A model generated the notes under the pieces. The model had not been told where the DNA came from. It saw only the letters and a program-made list of their open reading frames with translations, and made no database searches. Position numbers and translations under genes: made by a program. Below are positions 1 through 9,114 of a stretch of 64,000 bases of DNA, piece by piece. The stretch spans positions 12,603 to 76,602 of the forward strand of contig FMEL01000005.1 in assembly GCA_900066355.1 (NCBI GenBank), written 5' to 3'. The first letter of the stretch is position 1. Every line of letters begins with the position of its first letter. The stretch is from an uncultured Ruminococcus sp. Lineage in GTDB: Bacteria; Bacillota; Clostridia; Lachnospirales; Lachnospiraceae.

Positions 1-115
1 GATGTATATCGGTCTTCTCTGGCTCTTTCCGTATATTTATATGAGTGAGACAGTTTTTTATATGGAGCTTATTGGTACAGAGCCGCAAAATAATACATTT
101 TACAGTGAGACATAA
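1..115 (+). CDS. C-terminal end of a membrane protein (partial, DUF975-like)
   Basis: The frame is open from the left edge to a TAA at 113-115 and ends in a hydrophobic stretch (GLLWLFPYIY) followed by MSETVFYMELIG. This resembles the C-terminus of DUF975-type integral membrane proteins, which end with a Pro-Tyr helix and a short FYxEL tail. Only about 37 residues are visible. The stop lies 11 nt before the tex start, so the two are probably co-transcribed. The family assignment is tentative. Confidence 0.45.
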   Translation, partial: MYIGLLWLFPYIYMSETVFYMELIGTEPQNNTFYSET

Positions 116-126
116 AGGAGAATACA

Positions 127-2280
127 ATGGATATTATTCAGGTCATAACCAGAGAACTTAAAGTAGAAAAATGGCAGGTGGAGGCAGCTGTCAAACTTAT
201 TGATGAAGGCTGCACAATTCCTTTTATTTCCCGTTACCGCAAAGAGGCTACAGGTTCTCTGAATGATGAACAGCTTCGTACACTTCACGAAAGACTGACA
301 TATCTTCGTAATCTGGAAGACAAGAAAAATCAGGTGCTCGGAAGCATCGAGGAACAGGGCAAACTGACACCGGAACTGAAAAAACAGATTCTGGATGCGC
401 AGACACTTGTAGTCGTTGAGGATCTTTATCGTCCTTATCGTCCGAAACGTCGTACACGTGCAATCATAGCAAAAGAAAAAGGTCTGGAGCCACTGGCAAA
501 TGTTATTATGCTTCAGATGACAAATAAATCTCTTGAAGAAGAGGCAAAGGCATTTTTGTCCGATGAAAAAGGTGTGGAAACGATAGAAGATGCGATAAAC
601 GGCGCAAAAGATATTATCGCAGAGCATATTTCTGATGAAGCAGATTACCGTATCTATCTCCGTAAACTTACCATGGAGAAAGGAACTGTAGTATCTGCAG
701 CCAAAAATCCTGAGGAATCTTCTGTTTATGAGATGTACTATGAATTTGAAGAACCGATCAAAAAACTTGCAGGACATCGTGTACTTGCGCTGAACCGTGG
801 TGAAAAAGAAAAAATGCTCACTGTCAAGATCAGTGCACCGGAAGACGAGGCAATGGGATGGCTTCAGAAACAGGTGATCACCAGAGATAATTCGGTTACA
901 AAACCGGTTCTCCGTGAAGTTGTAGAGGACAGTTACAAACGTTTGATCGCACCGGCAATTGAGCGTGAGATCCGAAGTGACCTGACTGAAAAGGCAGAGG
1001 ACGGAGCAATTCATGTATTTGGAAAGAATCTGGAACAGCTTCTGATGCAGCCTCCAATTGTCGGCAAAGTGGTACTCGGATGGGACCCTGCATTCCGTAC
1101 AGGATGTAAACTGGCAGTTGTAGATGAGACCGGAAAGGTTCTCGATACAACAGTTATTTATCCGACTGCGCCGACAAACGATGCAAAGATTCGCGCATCA
1201 AAAGAAACTCTGAAAAAATTGATCAAAAAATATAATGTATCTCTGATTTCTCTTGGAAACGGAACTGCATCCAGAGAATCTGAACAGATCATTGTAGAAC
1301 TTCTCAAAGAGATTCCTGAGAAGGTACAGTATGTGATCACAAATGAGGCAGGTGCGTCTGTATATTCTGCAAGTAAGCTGGCAACGGAAGAGTTCCCGAA
1401 TTTCGATGTAGGACAGAGAAGTGCGGCTTCTATCGCAAGACGTCTGCAGGATCCGCTTGCAGAGCTGGTTAAGATCACACCGCAGTCTATCGGTGTCGGG
1501 CAGTATCAGCATGATATGAACCAGAAGAAGCTTGGCGAAGCTTTAAGTGGTGTTGTTGAGGACTGTGTAAATAAAGTCGGTGTGGACCTGAATACAGCAT
1601 CCGCGTCCCTTCTGGAATATATTTCCGGCATCAGTAAAGTAATTGCTAAGAATATCGTTGCATACCGTGAAGAAAACGGCAGATTTGAAAGTCGTCGTGA
1701 GCTTCTCAAAGTAGCGAAACTCGGACCGAAAGCGTTTGAGCAGTGTGCAGGTTTTGCGCGTATCACCGGAGGCAAGAATCCGCTTGATGCGACAAGTGTG
1801 CATCCGGAAAGCTATGAGGCAGCAAAGAAAGTTCTTGAAAAGCTTGGCTACACACCGGAAGATATTACGGGTGGTAAACTGAGTGGTATTTCAAAGCAGA
1901 TCAAGAACTATAAGAAGCTTGCAGAAGAGCTCGGAGTCGGTGAGCCGACACTTCGCGATATTGTAAAAGAACTGGAAAAACCGGCACGAGATCCGCGTGA
2001 TGAAATGCCGAAACCGGTACTCCGCACAGATGTGCTTGATATGAAAGATCTCAAAGAGGGCATGATCCTGAAGGGAACTGTCCGTAATGTCATTGATTTC
2101 GGGGCATTTGTGGATATCGGGGTTCATCAGGATGGACTGGTGCATATCTCCGAGATGAGTGAGAGATATATTAAACATCCGCTTGAGGCAGTTTCCGTTG
2201 GGGATGTGGTGGATGTAAGAGTACTTGGAGTGGATATGAAGAAAAAGAGAATCAGCTTGTCCATGAAGGGAATTAAGTAA
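127..2280 (+). CDS. tex: Tex family RNA-binding transcription accessory protein
   Basis: A 717-residue protein matching the full length of Tex: N-terminal helical region with the conserved ISRYRKEATGSL segment (about residues 34-46), a YqgF/RNase H-like domain around GWDPAFRTGCKLAV (about 319-332), helix-hairpin-helix motifs near TASASLLEYISGI, and a C-terminal S1 domain from about residue 640 (GTVRNVIDFGAFVDIG). Tex binds nucleic acid and is linked to transcription and RNA quality control; the exact role in this organism is unknown. The start has a clear AAAGGAG site 8 nt upstream. It is convergent with the operon ending at 2971, and two long palindromes lie between them. Confidence 0.95.
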   Translation: MDIIQVITRELKVEKWQVEAAVKLIDEGCTIPFISRYRKEATGSLNDEQLRTLHERLTYLRNLEDKKNQVLGSIEEQGKLTPELKKQILDAQTLVVVEDLYRPYRPKRRTRAIIAKEKGLEPLANVIMLQMTNKSLEEEAKAFLSDEKGVETIEDAINGAKDIIAEHISDEADYRIYLRKLTMEKGTVVSAAKNPEESSVYEMYYEFEEPIKKLAGHRVLALNRGEKEKMLTVKISAPEDEAMGWLQKQVITRDNSVTKPVLREVVEDSYKRLIAPAIEREIRSDLTEKAEDGAIHVFGKNLEQLLMQPPIVGKVVLGWDPAFRTGCKLAVVDETGKVLDTTVIYPTAPTNDAKIRASKETLKKLIKKYNVSLISLGNGTASRESEQIIVELLKEIPEKVQYVITNEAGASVYSASKLATEEFPNFDVGQRSAASIARRLQDPLAELVKITPQSIGVGQYQHDMNQKKLGEALSGVVEDCVNKVGVDLNTASASLLEYISGISKVIAKNIVAYREENGRFESRRELLKVAKLGPKAFEQCAGFARITGGKNPLDATSVHPESYEAAKKVLEKLGYTPEDITGGKLSGISKQIKNYKKLAEELGVGEPTLRDIVKELEKPARDPRDEMPKPVLRTDVLDMKDLKEGMILKGTVRNVIDFGAFVDIGVHQDGLVHISEMSERYIKHPLEAVSVGDVVDVRVLGVDMKKKRISLSMKGIK

Positions 2281-2282
2281 AA

Positions 2283-2518
2283 CAAAGTAAATAGTATATA
2301 AAGGATCGGCAGATATTCGATACATGGATGCGACAGCATGTATCTGGAAGTACTAAGCACATAGAACTTTGCTAAATGCAATACAGAAAATGACAAACTC
2401 GCTACGCTCAGACAGTGTCATTTTCTGTATTAACGCAAAAACCTATGTACTAAGTACTTCATCAGACACATACAGAGCATCCTGATATCGAATATCTGCC
2501 GATCCTTCTTTGCTTTGT
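2283..2518. repeat. Long imperfect palindrome A (family 1)
   Basis: ACAAAG at the left end pairs with CTTTGT at the right end, and GATCGGCAGATATTCGATA pairs with TATCGAATATCTGCCGATC. The arms are about 105 nt with bulges. The apex on the minus strand is CTGTCTGAGCG-T-AGCGAG, one base shorter than in the other copies. Beside it sit GCGTTAAT on one side and ATTGCATTTAGCA on the other (minus strand). It lies just downstream of tex. It could act as a terminator, a structured RNA or a mobile miniature element. Confidence 0.85.
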
Positions 2519-2743
2519 CATTCATTTTTTATAGCAATCCCCATCGTCCTGGACAGCGCTATCGGTAGTAGTGCGTGGGAAGAAAGCAGTGTAGCGCGCC
2601 ATCGAAATTATCCTATTATAGATTGTTTTGAACGGCGCGTGGTCCGGGTACCCTCCGGGCAGGAGGTAGCTGAGCACCGGATGGAAGGGGAAATATAAGA
2701 AGTTACCAAAAAAGATATATGATTTATTCAATACTTACCTGCA
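2519..2743. other. Non-coding spacer between two long palindromes
   Basis: No convincing gene. Contains short inverted repeats (GGCGCG-type bases near 2597 and 2636; GGTACCCTCC paired with GGAGGTAGC near 2646-2675). Any open frame here is short and without a ribosome site. Confidence 0.5.
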
Positions 2744-2935
2744 ATAAAAAGATATGGTTCGTCAGCCTCTGCAGAAATACGAGAAGTTCTTAGGAATGTT
2801 CCGGATGCGTTATTCATAAAAATCACACTGTCTGAGCGTCAGCGAGTTTGTGATTTTTATGAATGCAATTAGCATTCGGATTATTCCTTAGCACTTCCGG
2901 ATTTCGAAGCCGTTGACGAAACCATATCTTTTTAT
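2744..2935. repeat. Long imperfect palindrome B (family 1)
   Basis: ATAAAAAGATATGGTTCGTCA at the left pairs with the mirrored right end (TGACGAAACCATATC plus TTTTTAT). The plus-strand apex is CTGTCTGAGCGTCAGCGAG at about 2828-2846. It is bracketed by ATAAAAATCACA / TGTGATTTTTAT, then GCGTTATT on the left and GAATGCAATTAGCA on the right. Arm sequences differ from copies A and C except for these motifs. It lies just beyond the stop of the minus-strand ABC ATPase gene. Confidence 0.85.
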
Positions 2936-2970
2936 ACTTCAGATATCTTGTGAAAAATTATATCTCCATC

Positions 2971-3765
2971 CTAGCTCAGCAGAGCAGAATCATTACTAAA
3001 CTCCTGTCCGCTTGCCTTCTCAAACTGATCCAGCAGATTTCTCACAGTAAGTTTCTTTTTATCCTCACCCTGAATATCCAGAATGATCTTACCTTCCATC
3101 ATCATGATCAGACGATTTCCATGTGTGATCGCATCCTGCATATTATGAGTGATCATCATAGTTGTCAGATGGTCGCGGTTGACGATCATTTCTGTGATTT
3201 CAAGTACTTTGGCTGCGGTCTTCGGGTCCAGAGCAGCAGTATGCTCATCCAGAAGCAGAAGCTTTGGCTTCTGCAGTGTAGCCATCAGAAGTGTCAGTGC
3301 CTGACGCTGTCCACCGGAGAGAAGTCCGACCTTGGAAGTAAGACGGTTTTCCAGTCCGAGACCTAAAACTTTCAGCAGTTCTTTATATTCTTCACGCTCT
3401 TTCTTTGTGATTCCCGGTTTCAGTAAACGTGTTTTGCCACGGCGTTTTGCAAGGGCAAGGTTTTCTTCGATTCCCATTGTAGCAGCGGTTCCGGTCATAG
3501 GATCCTGGAATACACGACCGAGATATGCGGCTCTTTTGTGTTCGGATAATTTGGTGACATCGATACCATCGATAATGATCTGTCCTTCATCGATCTGCCA
3601 TGTGCCGGCAACTGCATTCAGCATGGTAGATTTACCGGCTCCGTTACCACCGATAACAGTAACAAAATCACCTTCATTCAGTGTGAGGTTCAGACCGTTC
3701 AGAGCCACTTTTTCATTGATGGTTCCCGGATTAAATGTTTTATATATGTTTTTCAGCTCAAGCAT
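2971..3765 (-). CDS. ABC transporter ATP-binding protein (TrpZ-like)
   Basis: A 264-residue ABC ATPase with Walker A GGNGAGKST (about 39-47), signature LSGGQRQAL and Walker B LLLLDEHTAALD, in which His replaces the usual Pro of DEPTAALD as is common in this subfamily. Third gene of a minus-strand operon; its ATG overlaps the permease stop by one base (ATGA), implying translational coupling. With the neighbouring permease and ABC_sub_bind protein it resembles the TrpXYZ amino-acid importer of streptococci, so uptake of an aromatic amino acid is the best guess. The substrate is not proven. Confidence 0.85.
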   Translation of the reverse strand: MLELKNIYKTFNPGTINEKVALNGLNLTLNEGDFVTVIGGNGAGKSTMLNAVAGTWQIDEGQIIIDGIDVTKLSEHKRAAYLGRVFQDPMTGTAATMGIEENLALAKRRGKTRLLKPGITKKEREEYKELLKVLGLGLENRLTSKVGLLSGGQRQALTLLMATLQKPKLLLLDEHTAALDPKTAAKVLEITEMIVNRDHLTTMMITHNMQDAITHGNRLIMMMEGKIILDIQGEDKKKLTVRNLLDQFEKASGQEFSNDSALLS

Positions 3766-4685
3766 CAGTTGTTACCTCCACGTTTCGTAGGTTTTGTAAA
3801 ATATTTTGTTTTCCAGTAAGGCACTGCAAGGAAGACAGCTACAACAAGTGCAGACAGCATCTTCAGAAGGTCAGTGTCGATTCCGAGCCAGATAACTGTC
3901 TGAAGTACCAGATAGTAGAGAATAGAACCGAATGCAACACTCAGAAGACGCAGGGCAAAGTTGCGGAAAATACGTCCGAAGATTGCTTCACCGATGATGA
4001 CTGCAGCAAGACCGATAACGATTGCTCCACGTCCCATGTTGACATCGGCAAATCCCTGATACTGTGCCAGAAGTGCACTGGAAAGTGCAACCAGACCGTT
4101 GGAAATCATCAGGCCGAGTACTTTACATACGTTGGTATTGATTCCCTGTGCACGGGACATATTCGGATTACATCCGGTAGAGCGGAGTGAACATCCGAGT
4201 TCTGTTCCGAAGAACCAGTAGAGAATTGCAATCAGCACGACGATAAAAATAGCAACGATCAGAATGGTATTCTGATAAAATGGAACACCTTTTACATTAC
4301 GAAGGGAAACAAGAAGATTGTATTTGTTTCCGTTGACTGCCTGATTTGCCTTACCCATGATCTTGAGGTTGGCAGAGTAGAGACCAAGCTGTGTCAGGAT
4401 TCCGGCGAGGATTGCCGGGATTCCCATAAAAGTGTGAAAGATTCCGGTTGCGAGTCCTGCAAGCATTCCGGCTCCGGTAGCGGCAAGCATGGACACCCAG
4501 ATATTATGTCCGCTCATCAGCATCATGACACAGACAGCACCGCCGGTACACATGGTACCGTCAACAGTCAGATCGGCAACATCCAGAATACGAAAGGTAA
4601 GATAGACACCGATTGCCATGATTCCCCAGATCAGCCCCTGCGCGGCTGCACCCGGGAGTGCGTTTACTAAGCTAAGAATATTCAT
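3765..4685 (-). CDS. ABC transporter permease (TrpY-like, BPD_transp_2 type)
   Basis: A 306-residue polytopic membrane protein with about 8-9 hydrophobic segments and the branched-chain/sugar-type permease segment DLTVDGTMCTGGAVC near residue 38. Start ATG at 4685 has AGGAGGA 9-10 nt upstream. Middle gene of the minus-strand operon between the substrate-binding protein and the ATPase. The acidic/Gly pattern and context match the permease partner of ABC_sub_bind (TrpX-like) proteins. It forms the transmembrane channel of the importer. Confidence 0.85.
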   Translation of the reverse strand: MNILSLVNALPGAAAQGLIWGIMAIGVYLTFRILDVADLTVDGTMCTGGAVCVMMLMSGHNIWVSMLAATGAGMLAGLATGIFHTFMGIPAILAGILTQLGLYSANLKIMGKANQAVNGNKYNLLVSLRNVKGVPFYQNTILIVAIFIVVLIAILYWFFGTELGCSLRSTGCNPNMSRAQGINTNVCKVLGLMISNGLVALSSALLAQYQGFADVNMGRGAIVIGLAAVIIGEAIFGRIFRNFALRLLSVAFGSILYYLVLQTVIWLGIDTDLLKMLSALVVAVFLAVPYWKTKYFTKPTKRGGNN

Positions 4686-4778
4686 TTTGTGATTCCTCCT
4701 GACGACACAGAAAGCGAGAAAGGATATTCCTCTCCCGCTGTCTGTATAAATTTGTGTTTTTTACTTAATTATGAGAAA

Positions 4779-5828
4779 TTATTCGGCTTTTTCAGTTGTT
4801 TCTTCTGTTGTATCGTCTGCAGCATCTGTATCGTCCTCAGAAGTTTCTTCTTCTGCGTCTGCACCGATTGCTACATAATCATCCGGAACTTCGATTCCGA
4901 GTTCTTTACAGATTTCCGGATTGTATTCTTTTGTGAACTGTGGCGCATACTCGATAGGCATTTTGGAAATATCTTCGCCGTCTACCAGAACTTTCAGAGC
5001 CATCTTACCGGTAGCAACACCGAGGTCATAATAGCTGATGGAAAGAGTAGCAACACCGCATCCCTCGCAGATACCTTCTTCGCCGGCGATTACCGGAACT
5101 TTCTCCGGAAGACAGATGTTATTGATGATTTCTGTGTTGGATGCAACGGTGTTATCTGTTGGTAAGTAGATAACATCACTTTCTGTAGCAGCTGTTGTAG
5201 CTACGGAAGAAAGATCGTTGGAGTCTGAGAATGCATAGTATTCACAGGTGTAACCTAATTTTTCAAGAGCTGCTTTTACTGTATCTACCTGATACTGGGA
5301 GTTTGCTTCTGCGGAGCAGTAAACAAGTCCGACATTTTTGGCATCCGGGAAGAGCTCGTTAAGCATTGCTGCCTGATCTTCAAGTGGAGCAAGGTCTGAT
5401 GTACCGGAAATATTATTTCCAACAGTTCCGTCAAAATCGTCAAGGTCAAGTGCTACACCGTATTCAGTAACAGAGGTTCCGAGAATCGGAATATCTGCTG
5501 TACCTGCTGCAGCTGCCTGAAGAGCAGGAGTTGCGTTTGCAAGAATCAGGTCTACATTATCGGAAACAAAGTCTGTGATGATAGTAGAACAGGTATTGGA
5601 ATCACCCTGTGCGTTCTGCTCATCAAATGTTACCTTGTCACCAAGTTCTTCTGTAATGGCATCTTTGAATCCCTGTGTTGCAGCATCCAGAGCCTCATGC
5701 TGTACGAGCTGGCAGATACCGATGTTATAAGTTTTATCGTCAGCACCATCTGCTGCAAATACGCTGACACCACCCATGCCAACTATCATTGTTGCAGACA
5801 GAACGCCTGCTAAAATCTGCTTTTTCAT
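4779..5828 (-). CDS. ABC transporter substrate-binding protein (TrpX-like)
   Basis: 349 residues with a Sec signal peptide (MKKQILAGVLSATMIVGMGG ... VFAAD) and no lipobox Cys. The body has the ABC_sub_bind (TrpX) pattern: YNIGICQLVQHEALD, then ILANATPALQA and AGEEGICEGCGVATLSISYYDLG. It binds the substrate outside the membrane and delivers it to the permease. The C-terminus is a run of about 27 mainly Asp/Glu/Thr residues (from about 322), probably a disordered wall-spanning tail. First gene of the minus-strand operon, with AGGAGG upstream. A T-box or riboswitch was looked for between 5829 and 6000 and not seen. Confidence 0.88.
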   Translation of the reverse strand: MKKQILAGVLSATMIVGMGGVSVFAADGADDKTYNIGICQLVQHEALDAATQGFKDAITEELGDKVTFDEQNAQGDSNTCSTIITDFVSDNVDLILANATPALQAAAAGTADIPILGTSVTEYGVALDLDDFDGTVGNNISGTSDLAPLEDQAAMLNELFPDAKNVGLVYCSAEANSQYQVDTVKAALEKLGYTCEYYAFSDSNDLSSVATTAATESDVIYLPTDNTVASNTEIINNICLPEKVPVIAGEEGICEGCGVATLSISYYDLGVATGKMALKVLVDGEDISKMPIEYAPQFTKEYNPEICKELGIEVPDDYVAIGADAEEETSEDDTDAADDTTEETTEKAE

Positions 5829-5883
5829 ATTTTAAGTCCTCCTGTATTGTTGATTCATGTTCCGAATCGAATTAACTTTTTAA

Positions 5884-5912
5884 AGTATAACGCTTTAACG
5901 CGAAGAAGTCAA
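5884..5912 (-). promoter_or_regulatory. Predicted sigma-A promoter of the TrpXYZ-like operon
   Basis: On the minus strand, TTGACT (5907-5912) and TATACT (5884-5889) are separated by 17 nt, upstream of the binding-protein gene. A direct repeat AACGC-TTT-AACGC lies within the spacer and could be an operator half-site. Confidence 0.6.
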
Positions 5913-6046
5913 GAAGCAATAAATAAAAATCAACAAAAGCGGAATGAAAAAATAAATAAAGTGAATATATTTTGCGGATTCCTTTCTTATAAATATACAA
6001 AAAAAATTAGGGTGTCAAATAAATAGTACGTTTTTGCTTGAATTTA

Positions 6047-6075
6047 TTGACAATTCACAAAATGGCATGTATAGT
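6047..6075 (+). promoter_or_regulatory. Predicted sigma-A promoter of the nucleoside ABC operon
   Basis: TTGACA (6047-6052) and TATAGT (6070-6075) with 17 nt spacing. A hairpin AAAGAGGC / GCCTCTTT followed by TTGTT lies in the leader at 6088-6122, before the ribosome site; it could be a weak attenuator or an mRNA stabiliser. Confidence 0.65.
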
Positions 6076-6163
6076 AAAAGCACTTGCAAAGAGGCGTAAC
6101 AGAAATTGTTGTGCCTCTTTTGTTCGGTAACAGGAGTAAGAGGAGAAAATGGAGGAAAGAAAG

Positions 6164-7357
6164 ATGAAAAAAGCATTGGCAATTGGACTTGCAGCAGCAA
6201 TGGCAGTTACGATGACCGCACCTGTATATGCAAGTGATGACAGTGAAAGTGGTGCAGGTATTGCAAAAGAAGATTTAAAGATCGGTGCGATTTACATCGG
6301 TGATGAAAACGAAGGCTATACAGCTGCACATATGGCTGGTATTGATGAAATGGTAGAAAATCTTGGACTTGATGATTCACAGGTTATCGAGAAAACACTG
6401 ATCGGTGAAGACGAAGGATGCTATGATGCAGCAGCAGACCTTGCAGATCAGGGATGTCAGATTATTTTTGCAAACAGCTTCGGTCATGAGACCTATATCC
6501 TTGAAGCAGCAGGAGAGTATCCGGACGTACAGTTCTGCCATGCAACAGGAACTCAGGCAGCAGCAAGCGGACTTTCCAATATGCACAACTATTTTACAAA
6601 TATTTATGAAGCTCGTTATGTATCCGGTGTTGTTGCCGGTCTCAAACTGAATGAGATGATCAAAGACGGCACAATTACAGAAGATAACTGCAAGATGGGT
6701 TATGTTGGTGCATTCCCATATGCAGAGGTTATTTCCGGATATACTTCTTTCTATCTTGGTGCTAAGAGCGTATGCCCATCCGTAACTATGGAAGTTAAAT
6801 ACACAAACAGCTGGGCAAGCTTTGACCTCGAAAAAGAATGTGCAGATGCACTGATCTCTGACGGATGTGTCCTGATCAGCCAGCATGCAGATACTACAGG
6901 TGCTCCTACAGCTTGTGAAACAGCAGGTGTTCCTTGCGTTGGATATAACATCGACATGACATCCGTTGCTCCGAATGAAGCACTTACATCCGCATCTATG
7001 GATTGGGGTGTATATTACACATATGCAGTACAGTGCATGCTTGATGGAACAGCAATCGACACTGACTGGTGCAAAGGCTTCTCCGAGGGTGCTGACAAGA
7101 TCACACCTCTCAATGAGAAAGTTGTAGCAGAAGGAACAGATGAAAAAGTAAAAGAAGTTGAAGATGCACTTGCAGATGGATCCCTTCATGTATTTGATAC
7201 TTCTACATTTACTGTAGATGGCAAAGAACTTACTACCTATAAGAAAGACGGCAGTGATACAGAATACATTTCTGACGGATACTTCCATGAATCAGAATAT
7301 GGTTCTGCACCGGCATTTGATATAGCAATCGACGGAATCACATCCATCACAGAATAA
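6164..7357 (+). CDS. BMP family nucleoside-binding protein
   Basis: 397 residues from the ATG at 6164, chosen because GGAGGA lies 8 nt upstream and the signal peptide MKKALAIGLAAAMAVTM begins there; an in-frame ATG at 6149 also has a GGAG. The mature part fits the Bmp/PnrA family: KIGAIYIGDENEGYTAAHMAG, then NSFGHETYILEAA, VSGVVAGLK and HADTTGAPTAC. No lipobox Cys is present, unlike many BMP lipoproteins. It captures nucleosides for the ABC transporter encoded downstream (7570-11179), separated by a terminator that probably makes this gene the most highly expressed of the operon. Confidence 0.9.
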   Translation: MKKALAIGLAAAMAVTMTAPVYASDDSESGAGIAKEDLKIGAIYIGDENEGYTAAHMAGIDEMVENLGLDDSQVIEKTLIGEDEGCYDAAADLADQGCQIIFANSFGHETYILEAAGEYPDVQFCHATGTQAAASGLSNMHNYFTNIYEARYVSGVVAGLKLNEMIKDGTITEDNCKMGYVGAFPYAEVISGYTSFYLGAKSVCPSVTMEVKYTNSWASFDLEKECADALISDGCVLISQHADTTGAPTACETAGVPCVGYNIDMTSVAPNEALTSASMDWGVYYTYAVQCMLDGTAIDTDWCKGFSEGADKITPLNEKVVAEGTDEKVKEVEDALADGSLHVFDTSTFTVDGKELTTYKKDGSDTEYISDGYFHESEYGSAPAFDIAIDGITSITE

Positions 7358-7367
7358 GATTTTGGAA

Positions 7368-7401
7368 CAGGCGGAGCTGCTTGCCAGCAGCTCCGTTTTT
7401 T
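7368..7401 (+). terminator. Intrinsic terminator / attenuator after the BMP gene
   Basis: CGGAGCTGC-TTGCC-AGCAGCTCCG followed by TTTTTTG. Its position between the binding-protein gene and the transporter genes suggests partial termination that sets high binding-protein levels relative to the pump. Confidence 0.85.
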
Positions 7402-7414
7402 GAATTGTATATAA

Positions 7415-7443
7415 AGGAGACGCCGGTGGTGCGTCTGCTGATT
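7415..7443. repeat. Short repeat, copy 1 (GGAGRCGCCGGTGGYGCGTC)
   Basis: The segment GGAGACGCCGGTGGTGCGTC plus TGCTGATT is matched at about 25 of 28 positions by 46936-46963, which lies inside a subtilase coding sequence. GACGC / GCGTC can pair as a small hairpin. Non-coding here. Confidence 0.55.
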
Positions 7444-7448
7444 TTTGT

Positions 7449-7506
7449 TATATGTGTAAAGGAAATCTCCTCCGATTGGATATGGAGGTTTCTTTTGCAC
7501 ATATGA
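7449..7506. repeat. Strong 21-bp inverted repeat upstream of the Nup ATPase gene
   Basis: ATATGTGTAAAGGAAATCTCC pairs with the mirrored GGAGGTTTCTTTTGCACATAT with three mismatches. It is not followed by a T-run, so it is more likely an mRNA end-protecting structure or an operator than a terminator. Confidence 0.6.
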
Positions 7507-7569
7507 CAATTTGTGATATGAAAATCAGGTCATAAAGGAATGACTTTATGACTGGGATAAAAGGAGGGA

Positions 7570-9114
7570 ATGACAGTGGGAGAAACTTATGCACTTGAAC
7601 TTAAGGATATTTCCAAGCGTTTTGGATCAGTCCAGGCGAATGATCATGTAAATCTCACGCTGAGAAAATCAGAGATTCTTGCAATCTTAGGTGAAAACGG
7701 AAGCGGCAAGACGACTCTGATGAATATGATCTACGGAATTTATTATCCGGATGAGGGACATATTTTTGTGAATGGAAAGGAAGTAACGATCCGTTCACCA
7801 AAAGATTCCTACGAACTGGGAATCGGTATGGTACATCAGCATTTCAAACTGGTAGATGTGCTGACAGCAGCCGAAAATATCGTACTGGGACTGCCGGGTA
7901 AGGCAAGACTCAATATGAAAAAAATCACGGAAGATATTCAGAAACTGGTAAATAAATATGGTTTTGATCTGGACCTTTCAAAAAAAATATACGAGATGTC
8001 TGTTTCGGAAAAACAGACTGTAGAAATCGTAAAAATGTTGTACCGCGGTGCGAAAATACTGATTCTTGACGAGCCGACCGCTGTTCTGACGCCACAGGAA
8101 GCAGACCGTCTGTTTGATATTCTGCGTAATATGCGTGATGACGGATGTGCGATCATTATCATTACACATAAATTGCAGGAAGTGCTGGCATTATCTGACC
8201 GTGTGGCAATTCTTCGAAAAGGACAGTATATTGATACGGTAGAGACTGCTACTGCAAATGTGCAGAGCCTTTCCGAGATGATGGTAGGCGCTAAGGTCGA
8301 TCTGAATATTGAGCGCCCGAAACCGGAAAATGTAAAGAAACGTCTGGTGATCGAGGGGCTGAACTGCAAAGACAAAGATGATGTAAAAACATTGGATGAT
8401 GTTGATCTTTCGGTCAATACAGGTGAGATTCTCGGTATTGCAGGTATTTCAGGAAGTGGACAGAAGGAACTTCTGGAAGCAATTGCCGGATTACAGGAAG
8501 TGGAAAGTGGTTCAATCCGTCTGCTGGATGACAATGGCGGAAGTATGGAGCTTTCCAAAATGGATTCCATTTCTATTAATGAAGCGGGAATCAGTCTTGC
8601 GTTTGTCCCGGAAGACCGTATCGGTATGGGACTTGTCGGAGACATGGATATGACCGACAATATGATGCTTCGAAGCTACCGCAATGGAAAAGGACCATTC
8701 CTGGAGCGTAAGGGACCGAGGGCGCTTGCATTAAAGATCAAAGATGCGCTCGAGGTTATGACACCGAGTATTTCAGCTCCGGTTCGTCAGATGTCCGGTG
8801 GAAATGTACAGAAAGTTCTGGTTGGCCGTGAGATCGCGCAGAGCCCGAAAGTGCTTCTTGTTGCATTCCCGACCAGAGGTGTGGATATCAATACTTCTCA
8901 TGTCATTTATAAGCTTCTCAATGAGCAGAAGAAAAAAGGCGTGGCTGTAGTCTGTGTCATCGAGGATCTGGATGTGGTACTTGAACTCTGTGACCGTATT
9001 GCAGTGCTCTGTGGCGGAAGAATCAGTGGAGTGGTTGACGGAAGGACTGCAACAAAAGAGAGAATCGGTCTTCTCATGACGAAACATGAAAAAGGAGGGG
9101 CTGTCAATGAATAA
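7570..9114 (+). CDS. Nucleoside ABC transporter ATP-binding protein (NupO-like)
   Basis: 514-residue ATPase with two ABC domains. The first has Walker A GENGSGKTT (about 38-46), signature-like MSVSEKQTVEI and Walker B ILILDEPTAVLT. The second has the degenerate P-loop GISGSGQKE and signature MSGGNVQKVLVGREI. The doubled, ribose-type architecture is typical for BMP-linked nucleoside importers (B. subtilis NupO/YufO). AAGGAGGG lies 3-8 nt before the ATG. Its last codons overlap the start of the permease gene. Confidence 0.92.
   Translation: MTVGETYALELKDISKRFGSVQANDHVNLTLRKSEILAILGENGSGKTTLMNMIYGIYYPDEGHIFVNGKEVTIRSPKDSYELGIGMVHQHFKLVDVLTAAENIVLGLPGKARLNMKKITEDIQKLVNKYGFDLDLSKKIYEMSVSEKQTVEIVKMLYRGAKILILDEPTAVLTPQEADRLFDILRNMRDDGCAIIIITHKLQEVLALSDRVAILRKGQYIDTVETATANVQSLSEMMVGAKVDLNIERPKPENVKKRLVIEGLNCKDKDDVKTLDDVDLSVNTGEILGIAGISGSGQKELLEAIAGLQEVESGSIRLLDDNGGSMELSKMDSISINEAGISLAFVPEDRIGMGLVGDMDMTDNMMLRSYRNGKGPFLERKGPRALALKIKDALEVMTPSISAPVRQMSGGNVQKVLVGREIAQSPKVLLVAFPTRGVDINTSHVIYKLLNEQKKKGVAVVCVIEDLDVVLELCDRIAVLCGGRISGVVDGRTATKERIGLLMTKHEKGGAVNE

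Noticed and set aside
5829..6046. T-box or tryptophan riboswitch upstream of the TrpXYZ-like operon
   Set aside because: No T-box sequence, terminator or antiterminator was found in the leader; only a promoter is seen.
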